A stretch of DNA of 64,000 nt. It comes from Nitrospinaceae bacterium (GTDB lineage Bacteria; Nitrospinota; Nitrospinia; Nitrospinales; VA-1). The DNA lies in contig BQJC01000001.1 of NCBI GenBank assembly GCA_021604505.1, forward strand, positions 1,447,501 to 1,511,500, read 5' to 3'. The position numbers and the translations under genes were made by a program. Positions 26,639 to 36,148 of this stretch are shown one piece after another. How positions within the stretch are numbered: the stretch's first letter is position 1; every line of letters begins with the position of its first letter. The notes below the pieces were generated by a model. It worked only from the letters and a program-made list of their open reading frames with translations. It made no database searches and had not been told where the DNA came from.

Positions 26639-28591
26639 CTAATCCCTCGCAATGCTTTTTTGAGCATCAAAAAACTGGTAGCAGTTCTTCCCTTGTTTTT
26701 TAGCGGCGTAGAGGGCATCGTCCGCGTGTTTCAAAAGAGTGGTGCTGTTTTCCCCGTCCCTGGGGTAAAGGGCGACACCCACACTGAGCGTGATTTGAAG
26801 TTCATGCTCCTGGATATGAATCGGCTGACTCACTGCATGCAGGAGTTTTTTCGCCAGATGATCGGCATCGGCGGGAGAATTGATCTCCGGCAACAGAAGA
26901 ATAAATTCATCGCCGCCCAGCCGCGCCACGGTGTCCTGATTTCGAAGACATTTTTTTAGCCGGGCTCCAACGCTTTTCAGCACTTGATCCCCCACCCCAT
27001 GCCCCAGGTTATCGTTGATCTTTTTGAAGTGATCAAAATCCAAAAACAAAACCGCAAGCAGGCTTTGGCTGCGCTGAGCCTGGGCCAGGGCCATTTCGAG
27101 ACGGTCATTCAAAAGAATACGATTCGGCAGTCCGGTCAGGGCATCATGATAAGCCATATTCCGTATCAAACCCTCAGTGCGTTTACGTTCCAGCTCCGCT
27201 CCCGCCCTGGCGGCAAATACTTTCAGAATAGAAATTGTCTTTTGCCTGTCCAACATGGGTTGGTCATGCATCACCGATAAATGGCCGATTATTTTACAAT
27301 GAGAGTCAAAACAGGGGACCCCGGCATAGCTCCTGATATTGCCGTTTCCAAAGCAGACCGGGCCGTCAAATTTTTCCTGCAGGCAATCCGGATGGAATGA
27401 GATCATCCCGGCCAGCACTTCTTCATACGGGGTATTTTTTATACTGAACGTATGCTCGTCTACAAACGCGCCATTGTCCCAACCTGAAATGATAGAGCAT
27501 TCAGATGAATTGTAACTGATCATTTCCGACACATAAACTTTGTTAACGCCAAGCGCTGAGGCCAGATGCCGGACCAGAGACCGAAAAAAATCATCCCCCA
27601 CGCGCGATGACGTCCCCTCCACGATGGAATGAAATGCCGCCTGCTCATTGTGACGCCGGATTTCACTGCCAATATTTGCGGCCATGGTTTTCAATAGAGA
27701 TTCCTGATTGCGGGACCAGTCCCTCTGCGATTGCGAATCCGCAAACACAAGAAAACCCCAAAATCTCCCATCTATGATGACAGGGGCGATGGAAAGCGAA
27801 ATAATGCCCTGCTTTTGCATCGGCTCTGCGACTTGAACGGGCAGACCCTTGACTAAAATCTGAACGAATTCGCCTTTCCTCAGGGAAGTAAAGCAGTCTT
27901 CGGTTTGAAAATCTTTTATGGTCTGGTTTTGGAAAAAACTTTCTAGGTTTCGTGCCTGGTTCGAATTCCGGTTCCAGGAAAAAGACTTTATAAATTTTTG
28001 CGGTTCACTGGAATTTTCACCATTTTGGTAAATCTCAATGGTATTCACATTCAGTGAATTGCCCAGAATATCGAGAGCTTTTTCTATGGCCTCGCGGTGA
28101 TTATTCCCGACCAATAAACAGTTGGTCGCATCTGACATGGCTTGCAGTAATTTATCCTGCGCACTCAGGGCATTTTCAGCCTTACGGCGGTTTTCCTCTT
28201 CTTCCTGGATTCTGAGCGCCTGATGAATGGAATGCGCCAGGGACTCTCCGGACAGACCGCTTTTTGCAAGATAATCGCTGGCTCCGGATTTCATGACTTC
28301 CACGGCGATTTCTTCATCGCCCCTGCCGGTCAACAGGATCACTGGCAGAGTATGCCCCTTTTGGCGTATACTGCGAAGCAGTTCCAAACCATTGATTTCC
28401 CCCAATCTGAAATCAAAAAGGCAGAGGTCGTATTTGTTGTTTTCCAGGCGGGAAAAAGTATCCGCGGAAGACTTGGCCCAGTCAAACTGCGGGTTTGTGC
28501 CGGGAAATCCATCGCGAACCAGCTCCCGGATCAAAACGACATCATCCTCGTCATCTTCGGCGATCAATATTTTTAGATCTTTCACCTGCAT
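26639..28591 (-). CDS. Response regulator with GAF domains and diguanylate cyclase (GGDEF)
   Basis: The 650-residue protein starts with a receiver domain (acidic pair near 13-14, phospho-acceptor Asp60 in CLFDFRLGE). Two GAF-like regions follow (about 145-305 and 320-465), then a GGDEF domain with an intact active site RLGGDEF (559-563). An RNQD inhibitory-site motif lies just before it. It should make cyclic-di-GMP from GTP when phosphorylated or ligand-bound, with product feedback. No EAL domain or membrane span is present. No kinase is adjacent; the orphan CHASE kinase at 5.8 kb is too far away to assign. Confidence 0.88.
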   Translation of the reverse strand: MQVKDLKILIAEDDEDDVVLIRELVRDGFPGTNPQFDWAKSSADTFSRLENNKYDLCLFDFRLGEINGLELLRSIRQKGHTLPVILLTGRGDEEIAVEVMKSGASDYLAKSGLSGESLAHSIHQALRIQEEEENRRKAENALSAQDKLLQAMSDATNCLLVGNNHREAIEKALDILGNSLNVNTIEIYQNGENSSEPQKFIKSFSWNRNSNQARNLESFFQNQTIKDFQTEDCFTSLRKGEFVQILVKGLPVQVAEPMQKQGIISLSIAPVIIDGRFWGFLVFADSQSQRDWSRNQESLLKTMAANIGSEIRRHNEQAAFHSIVEGTSSRVGDDFFRSLVRHLASALGVNKVYVSEMISYNSSECSIISGWDNGAFVDEHTFSIKNTPYEEVLAGMISFHPDCLQEKFDGPVCFGNGNIRSYAGVPCFDSHCKIIGHLSVMHDQPMLDRQKTISILKVFAARAGAELERKRTEGLIRNMAYHDALTGLPNRILLNDRLEMALAQAQRSQSLLAVLFLDFDHFKKINDNLGHGVGDQVLKSVGARLKKCLRNQDTVARLGGDEFILLLPEINSPADADHLAKKLLHAVSQPIHIQEHELQITLSVGVALYPRDGENSTTLLKHADDALYAAKKQGKNCYQFFDAQKSIARD

Positions 28592-28736
28592 ATGGGATTG
28601 TGGGTGAGGGATGGAAAAGCCTTATTTAATGGTAAGTTGAATTGCCCTTAAAATCAATTAAATCGCCACGGACGAGCGGCCTGCCGGGAAGGAAAATCAT
28701 TGAAAAACCATCCGCTGGTTTCTATAAGGATATTTT

Positions 28737-29711
28737 TCACGGCATCCACAAATACATGAAATGCGGCGAGGTCCTATCGAGATTGAGGCCCAGATCGATG
28801 TTGAGTAAATTGAGGGTCGGAGATGCCGGAATCGAGGAATACAGAGTGGGTTTGTAATCTCCGGGGCGTAGATAAGTCACGACTTTAACCTCAGACAGGC
28901 CGAGTTCTTTTTTGATCAGGTCCAGGCTGTCGTCCAGATAACCGATGTGATCGATCAGTTTAGCCTCCAGAGCCTGCTCAGCGTTATAAACCCGGCCATC
29001 CGCCAGCGGTTTTATTTTGGATAACCCAAGCTCCGGACGGTTCTCCGCGATCACGGCAACAAACCGGTTGTGAAAGCTGTCAATGGTCAGTTGAAACAAC
29101 TTCATTTCTTCATCGGTCAGAGGACGCAGGGGAGAAAGGAAATCCTTTTTATCCCCCGACTTAACCACTTCCCAATCCACACCGATTTTGCTCATCAAAC
29201 CTTCGACATTGATCTTGACCGCGATGACCCCGATACTCCCTGTAAGGGAAGTTGGATGACCCATGATCGAATCGCCCGCCATCGCAATGTAATACCCCCC
29301 CGATGCCGCAAGGTCGACGATGGAAACATAAACCTTAATTTTTTTCCGCGCTTTGAAAGCTTTGATCTCATGGTAAATGATATCGCTGGACGTCACCGTG
29401 CCTCCGGGGCTGTTGATCCTCAGGAGCAGGGCCTTTAGGTTTTTATCCTTCTCGGCTTTGCGCAAAATTTCACGGACCCTTTCCACCATTCCAATCTCGA
29501 TGGGAAATCCAGTAAAGGCGCGTTTTTCCTTGTTGCTGATGAGACCTTGAATATCGACCAGCAAAACTTTATCGGAGCCCTTACCAAGAACGGTCTTCTC
29601 CTTCAACGGCTCTATGGAAGGGCCGAAGTTGAATGTGGCGCATCCGCTCGCGGTCAGCCAGAACCCAAAAAGTATGGCAACTTTACAACCCAGTTTTATA
29701 AACTTCCCCAC
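28737..29711 (-). CDS. sppA: Signal peptide peptidase SppA, lipoprotein form
   Basis: This 324-residue S49-family serine protease degrades cleaved signal peptides at the membrane. The catalytic Ser137 lies in DLAASGGYYIAM and the general-base lysine is near 189 (SGDKKDF), with the 52-residue spacing of the short (Bacillus-type) SppA. RINSPGGTVTSSD is also present. The N-terminus has a lipobox-like LTASGC (Cys24), so it is probably a lipoprotein and not a transmembrane protein. The start is GTG 29711 with GAGGT upstream. It lies 12 bp behind a helical-protein gene. Confidence 0.87.
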   Translation of the reverse strand: MGKFIKLGCKVAILFGFWLTASGCATFNFGPSIEPLKEKTVLGKGSDKVLLVDIQGLISNKEKRAFTGFPIEIGMVERVREILRKAEKDKNLKALLLRINSPGGTVTSSDIIYHEIKAFKARKKIKVYVSIVDLAASGGYYIAMAGDSIMGHPTSLTGSIGVIAVKINVEGLMSKIGVDWEVVKSGDKKDFLSPLRPLTDEEMKLFQLTIDSFHNRFVAVIAENRPELGLSKIKPLADGRVYNAEQALEAKLIDHIGYLDDSLDLIKKELGLSEVKVVTYLRPGDYKPTLYSSIPASPTLNLLNIDLGLNLDRTSPHFMYLWMP

Positions 29712-29723
29712 TGTGACCTCGTT

Positions 29724-30650
29724 TTAATTGTTTTGGCCGCTCAAAAGATCATAAAAAGGTTTCAGTTTTGACAAAACCCTTTCCGATTCGTCTTTAGGAA
29801 ATTCATCAAACGATTCTTCGATGCGGCCCCTGATTTTATGAATGACTTCGTAGTTGCGCTGGTCTTCCTGCTTTTGAAGATATTCCGCCAGCGTGTGCAG
29901 GCTGTAAATCATTTCTTTCAACTTCACGGTTTCTCTGGCGACCCGCATTCTCCAGGTCTTTCTTGCAATGACATCATGAGTGGGAGGGATCTCGTTTTCA
30001 ACCTTCTTGCCAAATTTGACCCGCTCAATGATTCCTTCGTGCACGCCGTTTAAAACCGATTCCTCGATCCCTGTGTTTTTCAAATTGTCAAAAATAATAT
30101 GGATGCCCTGCAACACCTTCACGAGGTGCATCTGGTTCATGGCCTCTTTGTCGATACCATACTTACTTTGCAACTCATCGGGACTCATGGTTTTTGATGT
30201 TTCCAGTTCCTTGTTCAGAGTAAGCACCAGTTTGTCCACTGCCGACTCAAGGTTTTCCTTGCTCTTGGAACGGGTTTGTTCGATTCTGGCATTGAAATCA
30301 TCCAGACACCCTTTTACCCGGTAAAGCTCCTGGAATTTTTGGACCATTTGCCCGATGATCAATTCCATCTCTTCATGAAGATTGGAAAGCACCCTGACCT
30401 TTCTCTCTTCATTCAAGGGAACTTGAAATTTCAGTCTTATGGTTTGTTCCAGCTTGAGAATGTCTTTAGGGATGGACCGCAACAATCGGTCATAGGAGGC
30501 ATAAAGTTCATCCAGATGCTCAATGGAGTTTTTTTTGTTATTTTTAGTTTGCCGGATATTGATTTTCTTAAAGCGGACGGAGTTATCCTGAATCAGGGTG
30601 AATAGTTTTTCCCGGCACATCGTGTCGATTTTTACATCCAGATCCTCCAT
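29724..30650 (-). CDS. Helical cytosolic protein of unknown function
   Basis: This 308-residue, highly charged protein is predicted helical throughout, with several coiled-coil-like stretches (LYASYDRLLRSIPKDILKLE, KMIYSLHTLAEYLQKQEDQ type). No catalytic motif, signal or membrane span is seen. ATG 30650 is chosen over a start at 30761 because the latter would overlap the FGE-like gene. It lies between the FGE-like gene and sppA on one strand, with gaps of 49 and 12 bp, so a three-gene operon is likely. I do not recognise the family. Confidence 0.6.
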   Translation of the reverse strand: MEDLDVKIDTMCREKLFTLIQDNSVRFKKINIRQTKNNKKNSIEHLDELYASYDRLLRSIPKDILKLEQTIRLKFQVPLNEERKVRVLSNLHEEMELIIGQMVQKFQELYRVKGCLDDFNARIEQTRSKSKENLESAVDKLVLTLNKELETSKTMSPDELQSKYGIDKEAMNQMHLVKVLQGIHIIFDNLKNTGIEESVLNGVHEGIIERVKFGKKVENEIPPTHDVIARKTWRMRVARETVKLKEMIYSLHTLAEYLQKQEDQRNYEVIHKIRGRIEESFDEFPKDESERVLSKLKPFYDLLSGQNN

Positions 30651-30699
30651 AGGCCTGCTTCTTTCCTGTAGAATAAACGTGGTTGGTAGAATTACGGTA

Positions 30700-31485
30700 T
30701 CAATCCAAAGCCGATTTGGCGCAACGGCACCCGATTCCGTAGAAATCCTTGGCATCGTCATAGCCGTAGCGACTGCTTGATCTCAGATATCCCGGCAGGC
30801 TGTTCCAGGCGCCTCCACGGATCACGCGGTATTTTCCCTTTTCCGGACCCGTTGGATTGTGGGATGGACTCACCTTGTAGTAGTTTTTATCATACCAATC
30901 GGCAACCCATTCAGCAATATTTCCGGCCAAATCATAAATATCATCGGGGGTTTTACCCAGCTTCAAATGGCCAACGTCCTGCAGGACCTTCCCCTTCATG
31001 ATGAAACAGCAACGGCCGTAATTGGCTCTGGAGGGATCAGGCGGCTCGTTGCCCCAGGGATACTTCCGGCCTTCGATCCCCTTTGCCGCTCTTTCCCATT
31101 CGGCTTCGGTGGGAAGGCGCTTCCCCGCCCAGACGCAGTAGTCCCGGCAACGCTTCCAGGTCAGGCCGATCACCGGCCGTTGAGCCATGTCGGGACGGAC
31201 TTTCCGGTCATACCATCCGGTGATGGTCGGGTGAACTTTCGGTTGATCGTCCATATAAGCCTCAAAATCCTTGCCGGTCGTTTCATAGCGGTCGATATAA
31301 TAGGCATCGAGACCGACCCGGTGGACCGGACGTTCATCCTTTCGCCCCTCACCCTCTTCGCTTCCCATGATGAATTCCCCGGCGGGAATCAGGACCATCG
31401 GAGACCCTCTTTCGCTGGCCGCCGCAAATGAAAAAATCCATAAAATCGCGGAGAAGGCGATCGATAGTACTAGAATTCTGGACAT
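30700..31485 (-). CDS. Exported FGE-sulfatase (SUMF1-like) domain protein
   Basis: This 261-residue protein has an N-terminal signal peptide (about 1-24) and an FGE-sulfatase fold: MVLIPAGEFIMGSEEGEGR, PVIGLTWKRCRDYCVWAGKR, LPTEAEWERAAKG, DLAGNIAEWVADW, VIRGGAWNS and a terminal CRCAKSALD. True formylglycine-generating enzymes oxidise a sulfatase cysteine using a copper-binding Cys pair. The cysteines here do not convincingly match it and no sulfatase is nearby, so a structural or binding role is equally possible. It is upstream of the helical protein and sppA. Confidence 0.8.
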   Translation of the reverse strand: MSRILVLSIAFSAILWIFSFAAASERGSPMVLIPAGEFIMGSEEGEGRKDERPVHRVGLDAYYIDRYETTGKDFEAYMDDQPKVHPTITGWYDRKVRPDMAQRPVIGLTWKRCRDYCVWAGKRLPTEAEWERAAKGIEGRKYPWGNEPPDPSRANYGRCCFIMKGKVLQDVGHLKLGKTPDDIYDLAGNIAEWVADWYDKNYYKVSPSHNPTGPEKGKYRVIRGGAWNSLPGYLRSSSRYGYDDAKDFYGIGCRCAKSALD

Positions 31486-31642
31486 GGTCTCTCGGATTGC
31501 AATTAAAACATTGTGCCTCTTTGACTTAGGTATTATTATAAACAGTGAAACTGCCTTCGTCAGGAGAAATTTTCACGTTCTCCATTGCGATATTTTTTAT
31601 CGGCAACCCCTTCAAGTCGGGCCAACCCTTTTTAGACCTCGC

Positions 31643-32131
31643 GTGCGACTCATCCGACAAATAGAAACCATCCTGGCAAAGATCGAAACGCTCTCGGTCA
31701 CGCTATTGCTTTCCCTGATGATCCTTTTTTCCTTTAGCCAGGTGATTCTGAGAAACTTTTTTAACGATGGAATTCTGTGGGCGGACATTTTCATCAGACA
31801 ACTGGTATTGTGGGTGGGGTTCCTGGGGGCTTCCCTGGCGGTTCGGGAAAGCAAACACATCTCCATCGATTTCCTGCCAAATATTCTGCCCAAATCCTGG
31901 GGCAAATGGATCCAATGCATCGTCGACCTGACCGCCGGGATTGTGAGCGCTTTTTTAGCCTGGGCGGCATGGCGGTTTGTGCAGTTTGAAATGGAAGGCG
32001 AAGCCACGCTTTTTCTGGACATTCCCGTCTGGGTTTTCCAGACCATTCTTCCTTACAGCTTTGTGGTTATTTCCGCGCGCTTCCTTCTTAAATCGTTTCA
32101 GGTTCTTCCTTCGTCAGGAAAGTCCAGCTAA
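31643..32131 (+). CDS. dctQ: TRAP transporter small permease (DctQ family)
   Basis: This protein of about 162 residues has four membrane helices and the DctQ signatures FSQVILRNFF, WADIFIRQLVLWVGFLGAS, RESKHISIDFLP and LDIPVWVFQTILPYSF. It forms the small membrane subunit of a TRAP transporter, which imports organic acids using an ion gradient. The frame is open back to 31367, into the divergent FGE-like gene. GTG 31643 gives a normal family length, but no clear ribosome site supports it. It directly abuts dctM. Confidence 0.85.
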   Translation: MRLIRQIETILAKIETLSVTLLLSLMILFSFSQVILRNFFNDGILWADIFIRQLVLWVGFLGASLAVRESKHISIDFLPNILPKSWGKWIQCIVDLTAGIVSAFLAWAAWRFVQFEMEGEATLFLDIPVWVFQTILPYSFVVISARFLLKSFQVLPSSGKSS

Positions 32132-33406
32132 ATGACTCTTTTCATCATTGCCGGCATTATAATCCTGGCTTTCCTTGGCACCCCCTTATACGCCGTCATC
32201 GGGCTGGGCGCACTTTTGGCGTTTCATTACGCGGAAATCGATCCCGCGGCTATTTTTATCGAATTGTACCGGGTCACGAGCAATCCCACCCTTGTCGCGA
32301 TTCCGTTATTCACCTTCGCCGGGTTCATTCTGGCCAACGGGAAAACTCCGGACCGCTTGACCCGGCTGTCACAGGCATTTCTGGGTGGTTTGACGGGCGG
32401 CGTGCCTCTGGTCGTCCTGGCCGCTTGCGCCTTCTTCACCGCCTTCACGGGGGCTTCAGGCGTCACCATCATTGCCCTTGGCGGACTTCTGTACCCGCTG
32501 ATGATCAAGGAAATGTATTCAAAAAACTTTTCCCTCGGGCTGATGACCTCTTCAGGCAGTCTGGGGCTGTTGTTTCCTCCATCGATTCCCTTGATCCTGT
32601 ATGGGCTCATCGCGCAAGTGAGTGTCGATGAGCTGTTTTTGGCGGGAATCGTTCCCGGAACTCTGATGATTCTAATCATCGGCGCTTACAGCATGCTTAA
32701 AAGCAGAAATTTTCAGATAAAAAAGAAACCGTTTCATTGGAATGAAACCGCGAGTTCGGTGCGGGAAGCCATCTGGGAAATTCCGCTTCCCTTCATCATT
32801 CTGTTTGGCATCTACGGAGGGGTCATCACCGTGGGAGAAGCCGCGGCGGTTACCGTGGCTTATGTGATCGTGGTGGAATCCTTTATATACAAAGATCTGC
32901 ACCCCATTCAGGACCTTCCGCGCATCATGCGTGAAAGCATGGTTCTGGTGGGCGCTATCCTGATCATATTGGGAACGGCAATGGGCTTCACCAATTACCT
33001 GATCGACGAGCAGATTCCCATGCAACTGCTCGGTTTCATGAAACAGTATATCAACGATCCCTTGACCTTCCTCATCGCGCTCAATGTGTTCCTGCTGATC
33101 GTGGGTTGCATGATGGATATCTTTTCCGCGATCATCGTGGTGGTGCCCCTCATCATCCCCATTGCAAAAAGTTTCGATATCAACATGGTGCATCTGGGAA
33201 TCATATTTTTAACCAACCTGGAAATCGGCTACTCGACGCCGCCTGTCGGGATCAATTTGTTCATCGCCGCATCACGATTCAACGAGCCCATCGTCAGATT
33301 GTATCGAGCCGCCCTGCCCTTTTTGGGCCTCCGGATTCTGGGCCTGCTGGCCATCACCTATTTTCCCTTTCTCAGCCTGTTTTTACTCGATTGGTTTAAA
33401 GGTTAA
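32132..33406 (+). CDS. dctM: TRAP transporter large permease (DctM family)
   Basis: The 424-residue polytopic protein carries DctM motifs such as AIPLFTFAGFILANG, FTAFTGASGVTIIALGGLLYP, SSGSLGLLFPPSIPLILYG and LEIGYSTPPVGINLFIA. It is the transport channel subunit. Its ATG follows the dctQ stop with no gap. The periplasmic substrate-binding DctP normally encoded beside it is missing from the window, so the substrate and partner are unknown. A Tat-exported PHP protein follows 111 bp downstream. Confidence 0.92.
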   Translation: MTLFIIAGIIILAFLGTPLYAVIGLGALLAFHYAEIDPAAIFIELYRVTSNPTLVAIPLFTFAGFILANGKTPDRLTRLSQAFLGGLTGGVPLVVLAACAFFTAFTGASGVTIIALGGLLYPLMIKEMYSKNFSLGLMTSSGSLGLLFPPSIPLILYGLIAQVSVDELFLAGIVPGTLMILIIGAYSMLKSRNFQIKKKPFHWNETASSVREAIWEIPLPFIILFGIYGGVITVGEAAAVTVAYVIVVESFIYKDLHPIQDLPRIMRESMVLVGAILIILGTAMGFTNYLIDEQIPMQLLGFMKQYINDPLTFLIALNVFLLIVGCMMDIFSAIIVVVPLIIPIAKSFDINMVHLGIIFLTNLEIGYSTPPVGINLFIAASRFNEPIVRLYRAALPFLGLRILGLLAITYFPFLSLFLLDWFKG

Positions 33407-33517
33407 TGCCGGTTTTTCAACAATTTGCATCATTAGATTTGACAAAGCCGGTTTCACCCGCCAATATTATGGGCTCCACTCTATTACTATAAAAACAACA
33501 GGATAGCTTTAAATCCT

Positions 33518-34426
33518 ATGGATCGTAGAAGCTTTTTAAAATCAATCGCCGGATTGACGGTGGGTTTGGCCGGAGCGCATCTGGCCATTCCGACGAGCGC
33601 CAAGTGCAAAGTGGTCGCCCCAATGACGGATATCGTCGGCAAAGCATTTTTGGACCGGCGAATCAAAAATGATATCGACAAAATAAAACAGGCCAATCCC
33701 GGATTGATGCTCGGAGAAACCCATTGCCATTCCAATTACTCCGACGGCACCTATTCTGTCGATCAAATCATGAATCGCGCCGCTAATCTGGGGCTCGATT
33801 ATTTGATCATCACCGAGCATGTCACCCCAGGCTATTACCCCATTGGGCCCAGTCTGACATCCATCAAAGAACGCTGGCGCTGCTGCCAGGAGTGGACCAA
33901 TCCGAAAGTGGCGCCTATCGACGTTTATCCCGCTTTTGAGATAAGCACTCAACAGGGCCACTTGATTGTGGTCATGGATAAAGATTACATGAAACCCCGA
34001 TATCTGAGAGATCTGCACACGCAATTTAATAAATGCGAAAAAATAATGGTTTCCATGGAAGAAGCGGCTACAATGGTGAGACCCTTTGGAGGGGTGTCCA
34101 TCATTCCCCATCCTGAGATTCAAAGGAGCTACCCGTTCGGCGTTCCCATCTCGTTCGTAAAGCAAAACCTGACGGGATTGATAGACGCCATTGAGGATAA
34201 GTCGACGGGACACGGGTTTGATGAAGACTATTCAGGGGAACTCGGAATCGCCTCCATCGGTTCCAGCGACGATCATTTCAACCTCATCATCGGAACAACC
34301 GTGACTGGCTATGATTCCCGGCGGCACCCGGATTTTCTATCCGCCGTCAGGGCCCGTGAAACCCAGGCGATCAAGGTCAATGATTCCCTGGACGATGTTC
34401 TTGGCATGGCGCGAATGATTCTGTGA
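33518..34426 (+). CDS. Tat-exported PHP-domain metal-dependent hydrolase
   Basis: This 302-residue protein has an N-terminal twin-arginine signal (DRRSFLKSIAG, then a hydrophobic stretch to about residue 28). The PHP domain has metal-binding GETHCHSNYSDG (His69, His71), an ITEHVTP motif, Glu in PAFEIST and IIPHPE, and GSSDDHFN. PHP proteins are phosphoesterases or related hydrolases; export to the periplasm is uncommon. The position behind dctQM invites the idea that it frees a substrate for import, which is inference. The next gene starts one base after its stop. Confidence 0.8.
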   Translation: MDRRSFLKSIAGLTVGLAGAHLAIPTSAKCKVVAPMTDIVGKAFLDRRIKNDIDKIKQANPGLMLGETHCHSNYSDGTYSVDQIMNRAANLGLDYLIITEHVTPGYYPIGPSLTSIKERWRCCQEWTNPKVAPIDVYPAFEISTQQGHLIVVMDKDYMKPRYLRDLHTQFNKCEKIMVSMEEAATMVRPFGGVSIIPHPEIQRSYPFGVPISFVKQNLTGLIDAIEDKSTGHGFDEDYSGELGIASIGSSDDHFNLIIGTTVTGYDSRRHPDFLSAVRARETQAIKVNDSLDDVLGMARMIL

Positions 34427-34427
34427 A

Positions 34428-34964
34428 ATGGCAAAACGGAAATTAAAATCTTCCCTTTCTAACCCGATCTATTACACCACGCTCAAAACTAAAACCCCCT
34501 TGGGGTTGATAGGAATTGCAGGTTCCGAAAAAGGCCTTTTAAAAATCGTCTTTAAACTAGCGCATGAATCGCAGTTCAAAAGCGATTTAATAGATTCCTA
34601 CAGCAACAAATGCCAAAAGAATCCGACTTTCTTCGACGCCGTGGCTGAGCAGTTGAATCTATATTTCGCCGGTGAACTAAAAAAATTCACCTGCAAACTG
34701 GATTTAAGTCAAGGCACGCCCTTCCAACAGAAAGTCTGGCGAAAATTGACCACCATTCCTTACGGTAAAACTCGAAGCTATCGAACTCTGGCGGAAGCCA
34801 TTGGTCATCCACGGGCTTTTCGGGCAACCGGCAACGCCAATGGGAAAAACCCGTTGCCTCTCATCATCCCCTGCCATCGCGTTATCCGGGAAAACGGCGG
34901 TCTTGGCGGGTACAGTTGCGGGCTGCCGATCAAACGGTTCCTGCTGGATCTGGAAAGCGTCTGA
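34428..34964 (+). CDS. ogt: Methylated-DNA-protein-cysteine methyltransferase
   Basis: This 178-residue suicide repair protein transfers the methyl from O6-methylguanine to its own Cys149 in LIIPCHRVIRENGGLGGYS. The helix-turn-helix region GTPFQQKVWRKLTTIPYGKT and arginine-finger segment HPRAFRATGNANGKNP are intact. There is no Ada regulatory domain, so it is an Ogt-type single-domain enzyme. It starts one base after the PHP gene and ends one base before the recO ATG, within a tight operon. Confidence 0.93.
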   Translation: MAKRKLKSSLSNPIYYTTLKTKTPLGLIGIAGSEKGLLKIVFKLAHESQFKSDLIDSYSNKCQKNPTFFDAVAEQLNLYFAGELKKFTCKLDLSQGTPFQQKVWRKLTTIPYGKTRSYRTLAEAIGHPRAFRATGNANGKNPLPLIIPCHRVIRENGGLGGYSCGLPIKRFLLDLESV

Positions 34965-34965
34965 A

Positions 34966-35724
34966 ATGCCATTGTACCGAACCAAAGGAATCGTTTTACG
35001 AAGTATCAATCTTTCTGAAACAGATAAGCTGGTCACGTTCATGACCGAGCATTTCGGCAGGGTCAAGTGCGTGGCCAAAGCGGCGAGAAAAATCAAAAGC
35101 AAATTCATTGGTTCTCTGGAACCCATGTCCTATGTTCATTTGATTTATTTTGGCAAGGAAAGCCAAACCCTGCACCGTTTAAACAATGCCGACATCATTC
35201 AGTCGTTTCAGGCCGTACGCGAAGATTTTCAAAAACTGTACACCGGAATCTATATGAACGAGTTGGTGGACGCAATGGCGCCTGAAGGCCATCAGGAAAT
35301 AAAAGTTTTCCAGCTTCTTTTGGATTCCCTGGAAGCGTTGCAAGATCAAAACAACCGGGAACTCCTATGCCGCATGTTTGAAATACGGCTTTTGTCGCTT
35401 TCAGGGTACCGGCCCGAACTGAACCATTGCACCGTGTGTAAATCGACCCGCGTCAACGGCTGGGTCGGGTTCAGTTATAATAGGAGAGGCATCGTTTGCG
35501 GAACCTGCATGAAAAGCAACGGCTCTGAGATAAAATTCACGACAGGAACCTGGAATTACTTAAAAAAAATGCTGACCCTGGAAATTAAAGTTTCGGGCCG
35601 GCTCAAATTTCCTAAAGGCATGGATGAGGAAGTTGAAAAAGTGACCCATCGCCTCATATTGTCGCACGTGGGCCGCGAATTAAAATCCTATCCCTTCATC
35701 AAAAAAATGGCCGAACTGGCATAG
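34966..35724 (+). CDS. recO: DNA repair protein RecO
   Basis: This 252-residue protein loads RecA onto SSB-coated DNA with RecR and anneals strands. The N-terminal OB fold has LYRTKGIVLRSINLSETDKL and FGRVKCVAKAARK. A zinc site is formed by Cys155, Cys158, Cys178 and Cys181. The start is ATG 34966, immediately after the ogt stop; the open frame upstream to 34801 is only overlap with ogt. Pairing with an alkyl-DNA repair gene makes this a small repair operon. Confidence 0.93.
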   Translation: MPLYRTKGIVLRSINLSETDKLVTFMTEHFGRVKCVAKAARKIKSKFIGSLEPMSYVHLIYFGKESQTLHRLNNADIIQSFQAVREDFQKLYTGIYMNELVDAMAPEGHQEIKVFQLLLDSLEALQDQNNRELLCRMFEIRLLSLSGYRPELNHCTVCKSTRVNGWVGFSYNRRGIVCGTCMKSNGSEIKFTTGTWNYLKKMLTLEIKVSGRLKFPKGMDEEVEKVTHRLILSHVGRELKSYPFIKKMAELA

Positions 35725-35740
35725 AAAAATAGAGGTGATC

Positions 35741-36124
35741 ATGGAGAAGAAAACGATCAACACGGATAAGGCGCCGGCGGCAATTGGCCCTTACGAGCAG
35801 GCCATACTGGTGAACGGATTTCTGTTCACGTCCGGGCAAATCGCTCTTGAGCCGGGGTCGGGGAAATTTCTTCAGGGTGAAATCGAAGAAGAAACCGAAC
35901 TCACCATCAAAAATCTCCAAGCCATTTTAGAGGCCGCCGGACTATCGCTAAAGAGCGTCATCAAGACAACCGTCTATCTGGCGGATCTCAATCATTTCGC
36001 ACGAATGAATGCGGTCTATGAGAAATTTTTTACGCAAAGCAAACCCGCCCGTGCCTGTGTTCAGGTGGCCGCTCTTCCCAAAGGGGCAAAGGTCGAAATA
36101 GACGCCGTCGCGGTTTCCCACTAA
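35741..36124 (+). CDS. ridA: RidA-family enamine/imine deaminase
   Basis: This 127-residue trimeric enzyme hydrolyses reactive 2-aminoacrylate and related imines made by PLP enzymes. Signatures are APAAIGPYEQAILVNGFLFT, SGQIALEPGSG, and the catalytic arginine region PARACVQVAALPKGAKVEID. ATG 35741 is preferred over a GTG two codons upstream because GAGGTG then has good spacing. It lies 16 bp after recO and 24 bp before a small cytochrome gene. Confidence 0.93.
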   Translation: MEKKTINTDKAPAAIGPYEQAILVNGFLFTSGQIALEPGSGKFLQGEIEEETELTIKNLQAILEAAGLSLKSVIKTTVYLADLNHFARMNAVYEKFFTQSKPARACVQVAALPKGAKVEIDAVAVSH

Positions 36125-36148
36125 AAGATCACAGGATCACCTTATTCC

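Noticed and set aside
30651-30761. N-terminal extension of the helical protein upstream of 30650
   Set aside because: It would overlap the end of the FGE-like gene; the ATG at 30650 gives a clean start.
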